From the NCBI GenBank assembly GCA_028752905.1, contig JAQNBH010000003.1, positions 26,041,989 through 26,105,988 on the forward strand: a stretch of DNA of 64,000 nucleotides, in the 5' to 3' direction. A program made the translations under genes and the position numbers. Numbering within the stretch: position 1 is the first letter of the stretch; the number at the start of each line of letters is the position of its first letter. Positions 49,981-63,624 of this stretch are shown piece after piece. The notes beneath the pieces were generated by a model. That model was not told where the DNA came from, did no database searches, and was given only the letters and a program-made list of their open reading frames with translations. The stretch is from Cladorhizidae sp. MBARI D1340-BT2 (Eukaryota > Porifera > Demospongiae > Poecilosclerida > Cladorhizidae).

Positions 49981-50889
49981 CAGGGAGAGACCTATCTTAA
50001 TAGCTATATATCAAGTTTATACAGTGAAGTGTGGAGAATCTATGAAGCTAACCTGTTTAGCATCAAGATAGAGAACACATAGAGAAACCTATCTTGTGAT
50101 TCTATGTATGCAGAATATACGGATGTTTGGTATCAAGAGAGAGAACAGAGAGAGGCCTACCTTTAGAGCTATATATCAAGTCTATTCAGTGAAGTGTGGA
50201 GAATCTATGAAGCTAACATGTTTAGCTCAAGATAGAGAACACTGAGAGATACCTATCTTGCAAGTCCACTACAGTGAAGTGTGCAGAATATATGGATGTT
50301 TGGTATCAAGAGCGAGCACTTAGAGAGTCCTATCTTAATAGCTATACATCAAGTCTATTCAGTGAAGTGTGGATAATCTACGAAGCTAAACATGTTTAGC
50401 ATCAAGTAAGAGTACAATTCATAACTGCCCTAATTAACAAGACCAAAGTCCCAGATTTTGTCAACTGATAGAGAAGGCCCTTATCTGCAACATGTCAACA
50501 GATTATCTATAAATGTAGTGGTTTTTCACTGGCAGGCCACCGCTTTGGCAACTGGAAAACGCCAGGAAAGATCGCAAACCTTACCACTTCAAATCACCAT
50601 AACTTGCTAATACTTAGAGTAATCAAAATTTTGGCACGTACAAAAGACAGATAATTAGAAGGGCTATCTGGTGATATAAAAGATTTCTTTTTTGGTTAAA
50701 GTGTAGAAAAGTTATGAGCTTTACGGCAAAAAAGCAAGATTTTTGGGGGGAAAATGAGAAACATATAGACCAAATTAGGGCAAATATCAAGATAGAGAAC
50801 ACATAATGAAACCTATCATTCGAATCATATCAAGTCCATTACAGTGAAGTGTGCAGAATATTATGGATGTTTGATATCAACAGAGAGCA
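49981..50889 (+). repeat. Monomer U56
   Basis: 909 bp. 51G, 333C, 528T, T block, 6 G. Confidence 0.95.
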
Positions 50890-51798
50890 CAGGGAGAGAC
50901 CTATCTTAATAGCTATATATCAAGTTTATACAGTGAAGTATGGAGAATCTATGAAGCTAACCTGTTTAGCATCAAGATAGAGAACACATAGAGAAACCTA
51001 TCTTGTGATTCTATGTATGCAGAATATACGGATGTTTGGTATCAAGAGAGAGAACAGAGAGAGGCCTACCTTTAGAGCTATATATCAAGTCTATTCAGTG
51101 AAGTGTGGAGAATCTATGAAGCTAACATGTTTAGCTCAAGATAGAGAACACTGAGAGATACCTATCTTGCAAGTCCACTACAGTGAAGTGTGCAGAATAT
51201 ATGGATGTTTGGTATCAAGAGAGAGCACTTAGAGAGTCCTATCTTAATAGCTATACATCAAGTCTATTCAGTGAAGTGTGGATAATCTACGAAGCTAAAC
51301 ATGTTTAGCATCAAGTAAGAGTACAATTCATAACTGCCCTAATTAACAAGACCAAAGTCCCAGATTTTGTCAACTGATAGAGAAGGCCCTTATCTGCAAC
51401 ATGTCAACAGATTATCAATAAATGTAGTGGTTTATCACTGGCAGGCCACCGCTTTGGCAACTGGAAAACGCCAGGAAAGATCGCAAACCTTACCACTTCA
51501 AATCACCATAACTTGCTAATACTTAGAGTAATCAAAATTTTGGCACGTACAAAAGACAGATAATTAGAAGGGCTATCTGGTGATATAAAAGATTTCTTTT
51601 TTGGTTAAAGTGTAGAAAAGTTATGAGCTTTACGGCAAAAAAGCAAGATTTTTGGGGGGAAAATGAGAAACATATAGACCAAATTAGGGCAAATATCAAG
51701 ATAGAGAACACATAATGAAACCTATCATTCGAATCATATCAAGTCCATTACAGTGAAGTGTGCAGAATATTATGGATGTTTGATATCAACAGAGAGCA
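50890..51798 (+). repeat. Monomer U57
   Basis: 909 bp. 51A, 545A, T block, 6 G. Confidence 0.95.
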
Positions 51799-52707
51799 CA
51801 GGGAGAGACCTATCTTAATAGCTATATATCAAGTTTATACAGTGAAGTATGGAGAATCTATGAAGCTAACCTGTTTAGCATCAAGATAGAGAACACATAG
51901 AGAAACCTATCTTGTGATTCTATGTATGCAGAATATACGGATGTTTGGTATCAAGAGAGAGAACAGAGAGAGGCCTACCTTTAGAGCTATATATCAAGTC
52001 TATTCAGTGAAGTGTGGAGAATCTATGAAGCTAACATGTTTAGCTCAAGATAGAGAACACTGAGAGATACCTATCTTGCAAGTCCACTACAGTGAAGTGT
52101 GCAGAATATATGGATGTTTGGTATCAAGAGAGAGCACTTAGAGAGTCCTATCTTAATAGCTATACATCAAGTCTATTCAGTGAAGTGTGGATAATCTACG
52201 AAGCTAAACATGTTTAGCATCAAGTAAGAGTACAATTCATAACTGCCCTAATTAACAAGACCAAAGTCCCAGATTTTGTCAACTGATAGAGAAGGCCCTT
52301 ATCTGCAACATGTCAACAGATTATCAATAAATGTAGTGGTTTATCACTGGCAGGCCACCGCTTTGGCAACTGGAAAACGCCAGGAAAGATCGCAAACCTT
52401 ACCACTTCAAATCACCATAACTTGCTAATACTTAGAGTAATCAAAATTTTGGCACGTACAAAAGACAGATAATTAGAAGGGCTATCCGGTGATATAAATA
52501 ATTTCTTTTTTGGGTAAAGTGTAGCAAAGTTATGAGCTTTACGGCAAAAAAGCAAGATTTTTGGGGGGAAAATGAGAAACATATAGACCAAATTAGGGCA
52601 AATATCAAGATAGAGAACACATAATGAAACATATCATTCGAATCATATCAAGTCCATTACAGTGAAGTGTGCAGAATATTATGGATGTTTGATATCAACA
52701 GAGAGCA
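51799..52707 (+). repeat. Monomer U58
   Basis: 909 bp. 51A, 545A, Ct block, 6 G, 833A. Confidence 0.95.
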
Positions 52708-53612
52708 CAGGGAGAGACCTATCTTAATATATATCAAGTTTATACAGTGAAGTGTGGAGAATCTATGAAGCTAACCTGTTTAGCATCAAGATAGAGAACA
52801 CATAGAGAAACCTATCTTGTGATTCTATGTATGCAGAATATACGGATGTTTGGTATCAAGAGAGAGAACAGAGAGAGGCCTACCTTTAGAGCTATATATC
52901 AAGTCTATTCAGTGAAGTGTGGAGAATCTATGAAGCTAACATGTTTAGCTCAAGATAGAGAACACTGAGAGATACCTATCTTGCAAGTCCACTACAGTGA
53001 AGTGTGCAGAATATATGGATGTTTGGTATCAAGAGAGAGCACTTAGAGAGTCCTATCTTAATAGCTATACATCAAGTCTATTCAGTGAAGTGTGGATAAT
53101 CTACGAAGCTAAACATGTTTAGCATCAAGTAAGAGTACAATTCATAACTGCCCTAATTAACAAGACCAAAGTCCCAGATTTTGTCAACTGATAGAGAAGG
53201 CCCTTATCTGCAACATGTCAACAGATTATCAATAAATGTAGTGGTTTATCACTGGCAGGCCACCGCTTTGGCAACTGGAAAACGCCAGGAAAGATCGCAA
53301 ACCTTACCACTTCAAATCACCATAACTTGCTAATACTTAGAGTAATCAAAATTTTGGCACGTACAAAAGACAGATAATTAGAAGGGCTATCCGGTGATAT
53401 AAAAAATTTCTTTTTTGGGTAAAGTGTAGCAAAGTTATGAGCTTTACGGCAAAAAAGCAAGATTTTTGGGGGGAAAATGAGAAACATATAGACCAAATTA
53501 GGGCAAATATCAAGATAGAGAACACATAATGAAACCTATCATTCGAATCATATCAAGTCCATTACAGTGAAGTGTGCAGAATATTATGGATGTTTGATAT
53601 CAACAGAGAGCA
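52708..53612 (+). repeat. Monomer U59 (905 bp)
   Basis: 4-bp deletion at 21-24. 545A, C block, 6 G. Confidence 0.95.
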
Positions 53613-54522
53613 CAGGGAGAGACCTATCTTAATAGCTATATATCAAGTTTATACAGTGAAGTGTGGAGAATCTATGAAGCTAACCTGTTTAGCATCAAGA
53701 TAGAGAACACATAGAGAAACCTATCTTGTGATTCTATGTATGCAGAATATACGGATGTTTGGTATCAAGAGAGAGAACAGAGAGAGGCCTACCTTTAGAG
53801 CTATATATCAAGTCTATTCAGTGAAGTGTGGAGAATCTATGAAGCTAACATGTTTAGCTCAAGATAGAGAACACTGAGAGATACCTATCTTGCAAGTCCA
53901 CTACAGTGAAGTGTGCAGAATATATGGATGTTTGGTATCAAGAGAGAGCACTTAGAGAGTCCTATCTTAATAGCTATACATCAAGTCTATTCAGTGAAGT
54001 GTGGATAATCTACGAAGCTAAACATGTTTAGCATCAAGTAAGAGTACAATTCATAACTGCCCTAATTAACAAGACCAAAGTCCCAGATTTTGTCAACTGA
54101 TAGAGAAGGCCCCTTATCTGCAACATGTCAACAGATTATCAATAAATGTAGTGGTTTTTCACTGGCAGGCCACCGCTTTGGCAACTGGAAAACGCCAGGA
54201 AAGATCGCAAACCTTACCACTTCAAATCACCATAACTTGCTAATACTTAGAGTAATCAAAATTTTGGCACGTACAAAAGACAGATAATTAGAAGGGCTAT
54301 CTGGTGATATAAAAGATTTCTTTTTTGGTTAAAGTGTAGAAAAGTTATGAGCTTTACGGCAAAAAAGCAAGATTTTTGGGGGGAAAATGAGAAACATATA
54401 GACCAAATTAGGGCAAATATCAAGATAGAGAACACATAATGAAACCTATCATTCGAATCATATCAAGTCCATTACAGTGAAGTTTGCAGAATATTATGGA
54501 TGTTTGATATCAACAGAGAGCA
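53613..54522 (+). repeat. Monomer U60
   Basis: 910 bp, extra C. 51G, 545T, T block, 6 G, 871T. Confidence 0.95.
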
Positions 54523-55431
54523 CAGGGAGAGACCTATCTTAATAGCTATATATCAAGTTTATACAGTGAAGTGTGGAGAATCTATGAAGCTAACCTGTTT
54601 AGCATCAAGATAGAGAACACATAGAGAAACCTATCTTGTGATTCTATGTATGCAGAATATACGGATGTTTGGTATCAAGAGAGAGAACAGAGAGAGGCCT
54701 ACCTTTAGAGCTATATATCAAGTCTATTCAGTGAAGTGTGGAGAATCTATGAAGCTAACATGTTTAGCTCAAGATAGAGAACACTGAGAGATACCTATCT
54801 TGCAAGTCCACTACAGTGAAGTGTGCAGAATATATGGATGTTTGGTATCAAGAGAGAGCACTTAGAGAGTCCTATCTTAATAGCTATACATCAAGTCTAT
54901 TCAGTGAAGTGTGGATAATCTACGAAGCTAAACATGTTTAGCATCAAGTAAGAGTACAATTCATAACTGCCCTAATTAACAAGACCAAAGTCCCAGATTT
55001 TGTCAACTGATAGAGAAGGCCCTTATCTGCAACATGTCAACAGATTATCAATAAATGTAGTGGTTTATCACTGGCAGGCCACCGCTTTGGCAACTGGAAA
55101 ACGCCAGGAAAGATCGCAAACCTTACCACTTCAAATCACCATAACTTGCTAATACTTAGAGTAATCAAAATTTTGGCACGTACAAAAGACAGATAATTAG
55201 AAGGGCTATCTGGTGATATAAAAGATTTCTTTTTTGGTTAAAGTGTAGAAAAGTTATGAGCTTTACGGCAAAAAAGCAAGATTTTTGGGGGGAAAATGAG
55301 AAACATATAGACCAAATTAGGGCAAATATCAAGATAGAGAACACATAATGAAACCTATCATTCGAATCATATCAAGTCCATTACAGTGAAGTTTGCAGAA
55401 TATTATGGATGTTTGATATCAACAGAGAGCA
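54523..55431 (+). repeat. Monomer U61
   Basis: 909 bp. 545A, T block, 6 G, 871T. Confidence 0.95.
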
Positions 55432-56341
55432 CAGGGAGAGACCTATCTTAATAGCTATATATCAAGTTTATACAGTGAAGTGTGGAGAATCTATGAAGCT
55501 AACCTGTTTAGCATCAAGATAGAGAACACATAGAGAAACCTATCTTGTGATTCTATGTATGCAGAATATACGGATGTTTGGTATCAAGAGAGAGAACAGA
55601 GAGAGGCCTACCTTTAGAGCTATATATCAAGTCTATTCAGTGAAGTGTGGAGAATCTATGAAGCTAACATGTTTAGCTCAAGATAGAGAACACTGAGAGA
55701 TACCTATCTTGCAAGTCCACTACAGTGAAGTGTGCAGAATATATGGATGTTTGGTATCAAGAGAGAGCACTTAGAGAGTCCTATCTTAATAGCTATACAT
55801 CAAGTCTATTCAGTGAAGTGTGGATAATCTACGAAGCTAAACATGTTTAGCATCAAGTAAGAGTACAATTCATAACTGCCCTAATTAACAAGACCAAAGT
55901 CCCAGATTTTGTCAACTGATAGAGAAGGCCCCTTATCTGCAACATGTCAACAGATTATCAATAAATGTAGTGGTTTTTCACTGGCAGGCCACCGCTTTGG
56001 CAACTGGAAAACGCCAGGAAAGATCGCAAACCTTACCACTTCAAATCACCATAACTTGCTAATACTTAGAGTAATCAAAATTTTGGCACGTACAAAAGAC
56101 AGATAATTAGAAGGGCTATCTGGTGATATAAAAGATTTCTTTTTTGGTTAAAGTGTAGAAAAGTTATGAGCTTTACGGCAAAAAAGCAAGATTTTTGGGG
56201 GGAAAATGAGAAACATATAGACCAAATTAGGGCAAATATCAAGATAGAGAACACATAATGAAACCTATCATTCGAATCATATCAAGTCCATTACAGTGAA
56301 GTTTGCAGAATATTATGGATGTTTGATATCAACAGAGAGCA
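55432..56341 (+). repeat. Monomer U62
   Basis: 910 bp, extra C. 545T, T block, 6 G, 871T. Confidence 0.95.
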
Positions 56342-57250
56342 CAGGGAGAGACCTATCTTAATAGCTATATATCAAGTTTATACAGTGAAGTGTGGAGAAT
56401 CTATGAAGCTAACCTGTTTAGCATCAAGATAGAGAACACATAGAGAAACCTATCTTGTGATTCTATGTATGCAGAATATACGGATGTTTGGTATCAAGAG
56501 AGAGAACAGAGAGAGGCCTACCTTTAGAGCTATATATCAAGTCTATTCAGTGAAGTGTGGAGAATCTATGAAGCTAACATGTTTAGCTCAAGATAGAGAA
56601 CACTGAGAGATACCTATCTTGCAAGTCCACTACAGTGAAGTGTGCAGAATATATGGATGTTTGGTATCAAGAGAGAGCACTTAGAGAGTCCTATCTTAAT
56701 AGCTATACATCAAGTCTATTCAGTGAAGTGTGGATAATCTACGAAGCTAAACATGTTTAGCATCAAGTAAGAGTACAATTCATAACTGCCCTAATTAACA
56801 AGACCAAAGTCCCAGATTTTGTCAACTGATAGAGAAGGCCCTTATCTGCAACATGTCAACAGATTATCAATAAATGTAGTGGTTTATCACTGGCAGGCCA
56901 CCGCTTTGGCAACTGGAAAACGCCAGGAAAGATCGCAAACCTTACCACTTCAAATCACCATAACTTGCTAATACTTAGAGTAATCAAAATTTTGGCACGT
57001 ACAAAAGACAGATAATTAGAAGGGCTATCCGGTGATATAAAAAAATTCTTTTTTGGGTAAAGTGTAGAAAAGTTATGAGCTTTACGGCAAAAAAGCAAGA
57101 TTTTTGGGGGGAAAATGAGAAACATATAGACCAAATTAGGGCAAATATCAAGATAGAGAACACATAATGAAACCTATCATTCGAATCATATCAAGTCCAT
57201 TACAGTGAAGTGTGCAGAATATTATGGATGTTTGATATCAACAGAGAGCA
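56342..57250 (+). repeat. Monomer U63
   Basis: 909 bp. 545A, hybrid block with 7 A before TTC, 6 G. Confidence 0.95.
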
Positions 57251-58158
57251 CAGGGAGAGACCTATCTTAATAGCTATATATCAAGTTTATACAGTGAAGT
57301 GTGGAGAATCTATGAAGCTAACCTGTTTAGCATCAAGATAGAGAACACATAGAGAAACCTATCTTGTGATTCTATGTATGCAGAATATACGGATGTTTGG
57401 TATCAAGAGAGAGAACAGAGAGAGGCCTACCTTTAGAGCTATATATCAAGTCTATTCAGTGAAGTGTGGAGAATCTATGAAGCTAACATGTTTAGCTCAA
57501 GATAGAGAACACTGAGAGATACCTATCTTGCAAGTCCACTACAGTGAAGTGTGCAGAATATATGGATGTTTGGTATCAAGAGAGAGCACTTAGAGAGTCC
57601 TATCTTAATAGCTATACATCAAGTCTATTCAGTGAAGTGTGGATAATCTACGAAGCTAAACATGTTTAGCATCAAGTAAGAGTACAATTCATAACTGCCC
57701 TAATTAACAAGACCAAAGTCCCAGATTTTGTCAACTGATAGAGAAGGCCCTTATCTGCAACATGTCAACAGATTATCAATAAATGTAGCGGTTTATCACT
57801 GGCAGGCCACCGCTTTGGCAACTGGAAAACGCCAGGAAAGATCGCAAACCTTACCACTTCAAATCACCATAACTTGCTAATACTTAGAGTAATCAAAATT
57901 TTGGCACGTACAAAAGACAGATAATTAGAAGGGCTATCCGGTGATATAAAAAATTCTTTTTTGGGTAAAGTGTAGCAAAGTTATGAGCTTTACGGCAAAA
58001 AAGCAAGATTTTTGGGGGGGAAATGAGAAACATATAGACCAAATTAGGGCAAATATCAAGATAGAGAACACATAATGAAACCTATCATTCGAATCATATC
58101 AAGTCCATTACAGTGAAGTGTGCAGAATATTATGGATGTTTGATATCAACAGAGAGCA
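57251..58158 (+). repeat. Monomer U64 (908 bp)
   Basis: GTAGCGG, 545A, one base short in the block, 727C, 7 G. Confidence 0.95.
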
Positions 58159-59067
58159 CAGGGAGAGACCTATCTTAATAGCTATATATCAAGTTTATAC
58201 AGTGAAGTGTGGAGAATCTATGAAGCTAACCTGTTTAGCATCAAGATAGAGAACACATAGAGAAACCTATCTTGTGATTCTATGTATGCAGAATATACGG
58301 ATGTTTGGTATCAAGAGAGAGAACAGAGAGAGGCCTACCTTTAGAGCTATATATCAAGTCTATTCAGTGAAGTGTGGAGAATCTATGAAGCTAACATGTT
58401 TAGCTCAAGATAGAGAACACTGAGAGATACCTATCTTGCAAGTCCACTACAGTGAAGTGTGCAGAATATATGGATGTTTGGTATCAAGAGAGAGCACTTA
58501 GAGAGTCCTATCTTAATAGCTATACATCAAGTCTATTCAGTGAAGTGTGGATAATCTACGAAGCTAAACATGTTTAGCATCAAGTAAGAGTACAATTCAT
58601 AACTGCCCTAATTAACAAGACCAAAGTCCCAGATTTTGTCAACTGATAGAGAAGGCCCTTATCTGCAACATGTCAACAGATTATCAATAAATGTAGTGGT
58701 TTTTCACTGGCAGGCCACCGCTTTGGCAACTGGAAAACGCCAGGAAAGATCGCAAACCTTACCACTTCAAATCACCATAACTTGCTAATACTTAGAGTAA
58801 TCAAAATTTTGGCACGTACAAAAGACAGATAATTAGAAGGGCTATCCGGTGATATAAAAAATTTCTTTTTTGGGTAAAGTGTAGCAAAGTTATGAGCTTT
58901 ACGGCAAAAAAGCAAGATTTTTGGGGGGAAAATGAGAAACATATAGACCAAATTAGGGCAAATATCAAGATAGAGAACACATAATGAAACCTATCATTCG
59001 AATCATATCAAGTCCATTACAGTGAAGTGTGCAGAATATTATGGATGTTTGATATCAACAGAGAGCA
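58159..59067 (+). repeat. Monomer U65
   Basis: 909 bp. 545T, C block, 6 G. Last unit of the second 17-kb block. Confidence 0.95.
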
Positions 59068-59979
59068 CAGGGAGAGACCTATCTTAATAGCTATATATCA
59101 AGTTTATACAGTGAAGTGTGGAGAATCTATGAAGCTAACCTGTTTAGCATCAAGATAGAGAACACATAGAGAAACCTATCTTGTGATTCTATGTATGCAG
59201 AATATACGGATGTTTGGTATCAAGAGAGAGAACAGAGAGAGGCCTACCTTTAGAGCTATATATCAAGTCTATTCAGTGAAGTGTGGAGAATCTATGAAGC
59301 TAACATGTTTAGCTCAAGATAGAGAACACTGAGAGATACCTATCTTGCAAGTCCACTACAGTGAAGTGTGCAGAATATATGGATGTTTGGTATCAAGAGA
59401 GAGCACTTAGAGAGTCCTATCTTAATAGCTATACATCAAGTCTATTCAGTGAAGTGTGGATAATCTACAAGGCTAAACATGTTTAGCATCAAGTAAGAGT
59501 ACAATTCATAACTGCCCTAATTAACAAGACCAAAGTCCCAGATTTTGTCAACTGATAGAGAAGGCCCTTATCTGCAACATGTCAACAGATTATCAATAAA
59601 TGTAGTGGTTTTTCACTGGCAGGCCACCGCTTTGGCAACTGGAAAACGCCAGGAAAGATCGCAAACCTTACCACTTCAAATCACCATAACTTGCTAATAC
59701 TTAGAGTAATCAAAATTTTGGCACGTACAAAAGACAGATAATTAGAAGGGCTATCCGGTGATATAAAAATTTTCTTTTTTGGGTAAAGTGTAGAAAAGTT
59801 ATGAGCTTTACGGCAAAAAAGCAAGATTTTTGGGGGGGAAATGAGAAACATATAGACCAAATTAGGGCAAATATCAAGATAGAGAACATATAATGAAACC
59901 TATCATTCGAATCATATCAAGTCCATTACAGTGAAGTGTGCAGAATATTATTATGGATGTTTGATATCAACAGAGAGCA
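59068..59979 (+). repeat. Monomer U66 (912 bp)
   Basis: CTACAAGGCT, hybrid block with AAAAATTTTC, 7 G, AACATATAATG, extra TTA. Matches U39; a U38-like unit is missing before it. Confidence 0.95.
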
Positions 59980-60888
59980 CAGGGAGAGACCTATCTTAAT
60001 AGCTATATATCAAGTTTATACAGTGAAGTGTGGAGAATCTATGAAGCTAACCTGTTTAGCATCAAGATAGAGAACACATAGAGAAACCTATCTTGTGATT
60101 CTATGTATGCAGAATATACGGATGTTTGGTATCAAGAGAGAGAACAGAGAGAGGCCTACCTTTAGAGCTATATATCAAGTCTATTCAGTGAAGTGTGGAG
60201 AATCTATGAAGCTAACATGTTTAGCTCAAGATAGAGAACACTGAGAGATACCTATCTTGCAAGTCCACTACAGTGAAGTGTGCAGAATATATGGATGTTT
60301 GGTATCAAGAGAGAGCACTTAGAGAGTCCTATCTTAATAGCTATACATCAAGTCTATTCAGTGAAGTGTGGATAATCTACGAAGCTAAACATGTTTAGCA
60401 TCAAGTAAGAGTACAATTCATAACTGCCCTAATTAACAAGACCAAAGTCCCAGATTTTGTCAACTGATAGAGAAGGCCCTTATCTGCAACATGTCAACAG
60501 ATTATCAATAAATGTAGTGGTTTTTCACTGGCAGGCCACCGCTTTGGCAACTGGAAAACGCCAGGAAAGATCGCAAACCTTACCACTTCAAATCACCATA
60601 ACTTGCTAATACTTAGAGTACTCAAAATTTTGGCACGTACAAAAGACAGATAATTAGAAGGGCTATCCGGTGATATAAAAAATTTCTTTTTTGGGTAAAG
60701 TGTAGCAAAGTTATGAGCTTTACGGCAAAAAAGCAAGATTTTTGGGGGGAAAATGAGAAACATATAGACCAAATTAGGGCAAATATCAAGATAGAGAACA
60801 CATAATGAAACCTATCATTCGAATCATATCAAGTCCATTACAGTGAAGTGTGCAGAATATTATGGATGTTTGATATCAACAGAGAGCA
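59980..60888 (+). repeat. Monomer U67
   Basis: 909 bp. C block, 6 G. Private GAGTACTCAAAA (A to C at about 60621). Differs from U40, the unit expected after a U39-like copy. Confidence 0.95.
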
Positions 60889-61800
60889 CAGGGAGAGACC
60901 TATCTTAATAGCTATATATCAAGTTTATACAGTGAAGTGTGGAGAATCTATGAAGCTAACCTGTTTAGCATCAAGATAGAGAACACATAGAGAAACCTAT
61001 CTTGTGATTCTATGTATGCAGAATATACGGATGTTTGGTATCAAGAGAGAGAACAGAGAGAGGCCTACCTTTAGAGCTATATATCAAGTCTATTCAGTGA
61101 AGTGTGGAGAATCTATGAAGCTAACATGTTTAGCTCAAGATAGAGAACACTGAGAGATACCTATCTTGCAAGTCCACTACAGTGAAGTGTGCAGAATATA
61201 TGGATGTTTGGTATCAAGAGAGAGCACTTAGAGAGTCCTATCTTAATAGCTATACATCAAGTCTATTCAGTGAAGTGTGGATAATCTACGAAGCTAAACA
61301 TGTTTAGCATCAAGTAAGAGTACAATTCATAACTGCCCTAATTAACAAGACCAAAGTCCCAGATTTTGTCAACTGATAGAGAAGGCCCTTATCTGCAACA
61401 TGTCAACAGATTATCAATAAATGTAGTGGTTTTTCACTGGCAGGCCACCGCTTTGGCAACTGGAAAACGCCAGGAAAGATCGCAAACCTTACCACTTCAA
61501 ATCACCATAACTTGCTAATACTTAGAGTAATCAAAATTTTGGCACGTACAAAAGACAGATAATTAGAAGGGCTATCCGGTGATATAAAAATTTCCTTTTT
61601 TGGGTAAAGTGTAGAAAAGTTATGAGCTTTACGGCAAAAAAGCAAGATTTTTGGGGGGGAAATGAGAAACATATAGACCAAATTAGGGCAAATATCAAGA
61701 TAGAGAACACATAATGAAACCTATCATTCGAATCATATCAAGTCCATTACAGTGAAGTGTGCAGAATATTATTATGGATGTTTGATATCAACAGAGAGCA
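60889..61800 (+). repeat. Monomer U68 (912 bp)
   Basis: Hybrid block with AAAAATTTCC, 7 G, extra TTA; ordinary AACACATAATG. Confidence 0.95.
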
Positions 61801-62712
61801 CAGGGAGAGACCTATCTTAATAGCTATATATCAAGTTTATACAGTGAAGTGTGGAGAATCTATGAAGCTAACCTGTTTAGCATCAAGATAGAGAACACAT
61901 AGAGAAACCTATCTTGTGATTCTATGTATGCAGAATATACGGATGTTTGGTATCAAGAGAGAGAACAGAGAGAGGCCTACCTTTAGAGCTATATATCAAG
62001 TCTATTCAGTGAAGTGTGGAGAATCTATGAAGCTAACATGTTTAGCTCAAGATAGAGAACACTGAGAGATACCTATCTTGCAAGTCCACTACAGTGAAGT
62101 GTGCAGAATATATGGATGTTTGGTATCAAGAGAGAGCACTTAGAGAGTCCTATCTTAATAGCTATACATCAAGTCTATTCAGTGAAGTGTGGATAATCTA
62201 CGAAGCTAAACATGTTTAGCATCAAGTAAGAGTACAATTCATAACTGCCCTAATTAACAAGACCAAAGTCCCAGATTTTGTCAACTGATAGAGAAGGCCC
62301 TTATCTGCAACATGTCAACAGATTATCAATAAATGTAGTGGTTTTTCACTGGCAGGCCACCGCTTTGGCAACTGGAAAACGCCAGGAAAGATCGCAAACC
62401 TTACCACTTCAAATCACCATAACCTGCTAATACTTAGAGTAATCAAAATTTTGGCACGTACAAAAGACAGATAATTAGAAGGGCTCTCCGGTGATATAAA
62501 TAATTTCTTTTTTGGGTAAAGTGTAGAAAAGTTATGAGCTTTACGGCAAAAAAGCAAGATTTTTGGGGGGAAAATGAGAAACATATAGACCAAATTAGGG
62601 CAAATATCAAGATAGAGAACACATAATGAAACCTATCATTCGAATCATATCAAGTCCATTACAGTGAAGTGTGCAGAATATTATTATGGATGTTTGATAT
62701 CAACAGAGAGCA
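61801..62712 (+). repeat. Monomer U69 (912 bp)
   Basis: 686C with a 701T hybrid block (727A), 6 G, extra TTA. Private AACCTGCTAAT. It combines features seen separately in U13 and in the Ct units. Confidence 0.95.
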
Positions 62713-63624
62713 CAGGGAGAGACCTATCTTAATAGCTATATATCAAGTTTATACAGTGAAGTGTGGAGAATCTATGAAGCTAACCTGTTTAGCATCAAGA
62801 TAGAGAACACATAGAGAAACCTATCTTGTGATTCTATGTATGCAGAATATACGGATGTTTGGTATCAAGAGAGAGAACAGAGAGAGGCCTACCTTTAGAG
62901 CTATATATCAAGTCTATTCAGTGAAGTGTGGAGAATCTATGAAGCTAACATGTTTAGCTCAAGATAGAGAACACTGAGAGATACCTATCTTGCAAGTCCA
63001 CTACAGTGAAGTGTGCAGAATATATGGATGTTTGGTATCAAGAGAGAGCACTTAGAGAGTCCTATCTTAATAGCTATACATCAAGTCTATTCAGTGAAGT
63101 GTGGATAATCTACGAAGCTAAACATGTTTAGCATCAAGTAAGAGTACAATTCATAACTGCCCTAATTAACAAGACCAAAGTCCAAGATTTTGTCAACTGA
63201 TAGAGAAGGCCCTTATCTGCAACATGTCAACAGATTATCAATAAATGTAGTGGTTTTTCACTGGCAGGCCACCGCTTTGGCAACTGGAAAACGCCAGGAA
63301 AGATCGCAAACCTTACCACTTCAAATCACCATAACTTGCTAATACTTAGAGTAATCAAAATTTTGGCACGTACAAAAGACAGATAATTAGAAGGGCTCTC
63401 CGGTGATATAAATAATTTCTTTTTTGGGTAAAGTGTAGAAAAGTTATGAGCTTTACGGCAAAAAAGCAAGATTTTTGGGGGGGAAATGAGAAACATATAG
63501 ACCAAATTAGGGCAAATATCAAGATAGAGAACACATAATGAAACCTATCATTCGAATCATATCAAGTCCATTACAGTGAAGTGTGCAGAATATTATTATG
63601 GATGTTTGATATCAACAGAGAGCA
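62713..63624 (+). repeat. Monomer U70 (912 bp)
   Basis: 686C, 701T hybrid block, 7 G, extra TTA. Private GTCCAAGAT (C to A at about 63184). Near copy of U69. Confidence 0.95.

Larger units (their letters stand above)
49981..54522 (+). repeat. Five-monomer HOR unit U56-U60 (4,542 bp)
   Basis: Adjacent partner of U51-U55 and downstream counterpart of U28-U32. It matches U28-U32 at all sites scored except that the private A in U29 is absent from U57. Confidence 0.9.
53613..56341 (+). repeat. U60-U62 run sharing 871T
   Basis: Downstream counterpart of U32-U34, with identical order and lengths (910, 909, 910 bp). Confidence 0.88.
41807..59067 (+). repeat. Higher-order repeat block, copy 2 (U47-U65, 17,261 bp)
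   Basis: Same length and same order of variant monomers as U19-U37. Short monomers U48, U54 and U59 match U20, U26 and U31. Extra-C units U55, U60 and U62 match U27, U32 and U34. U64 matches U36 in its 908-bp length and its T-to-C change that turns GTAGTGG into GTAGCGG. The match weakens after U65: U66 resembles U39 rather than U38. Confidence 0.95.

Noticed and set aside
41807..59067. Assembly duplication artefact
   Set aside because: Not excluded without reads, but the copies have private differences (U29, U35, U51/U52), different flanks and a different number of monomers upstream. This favours a real duplication.
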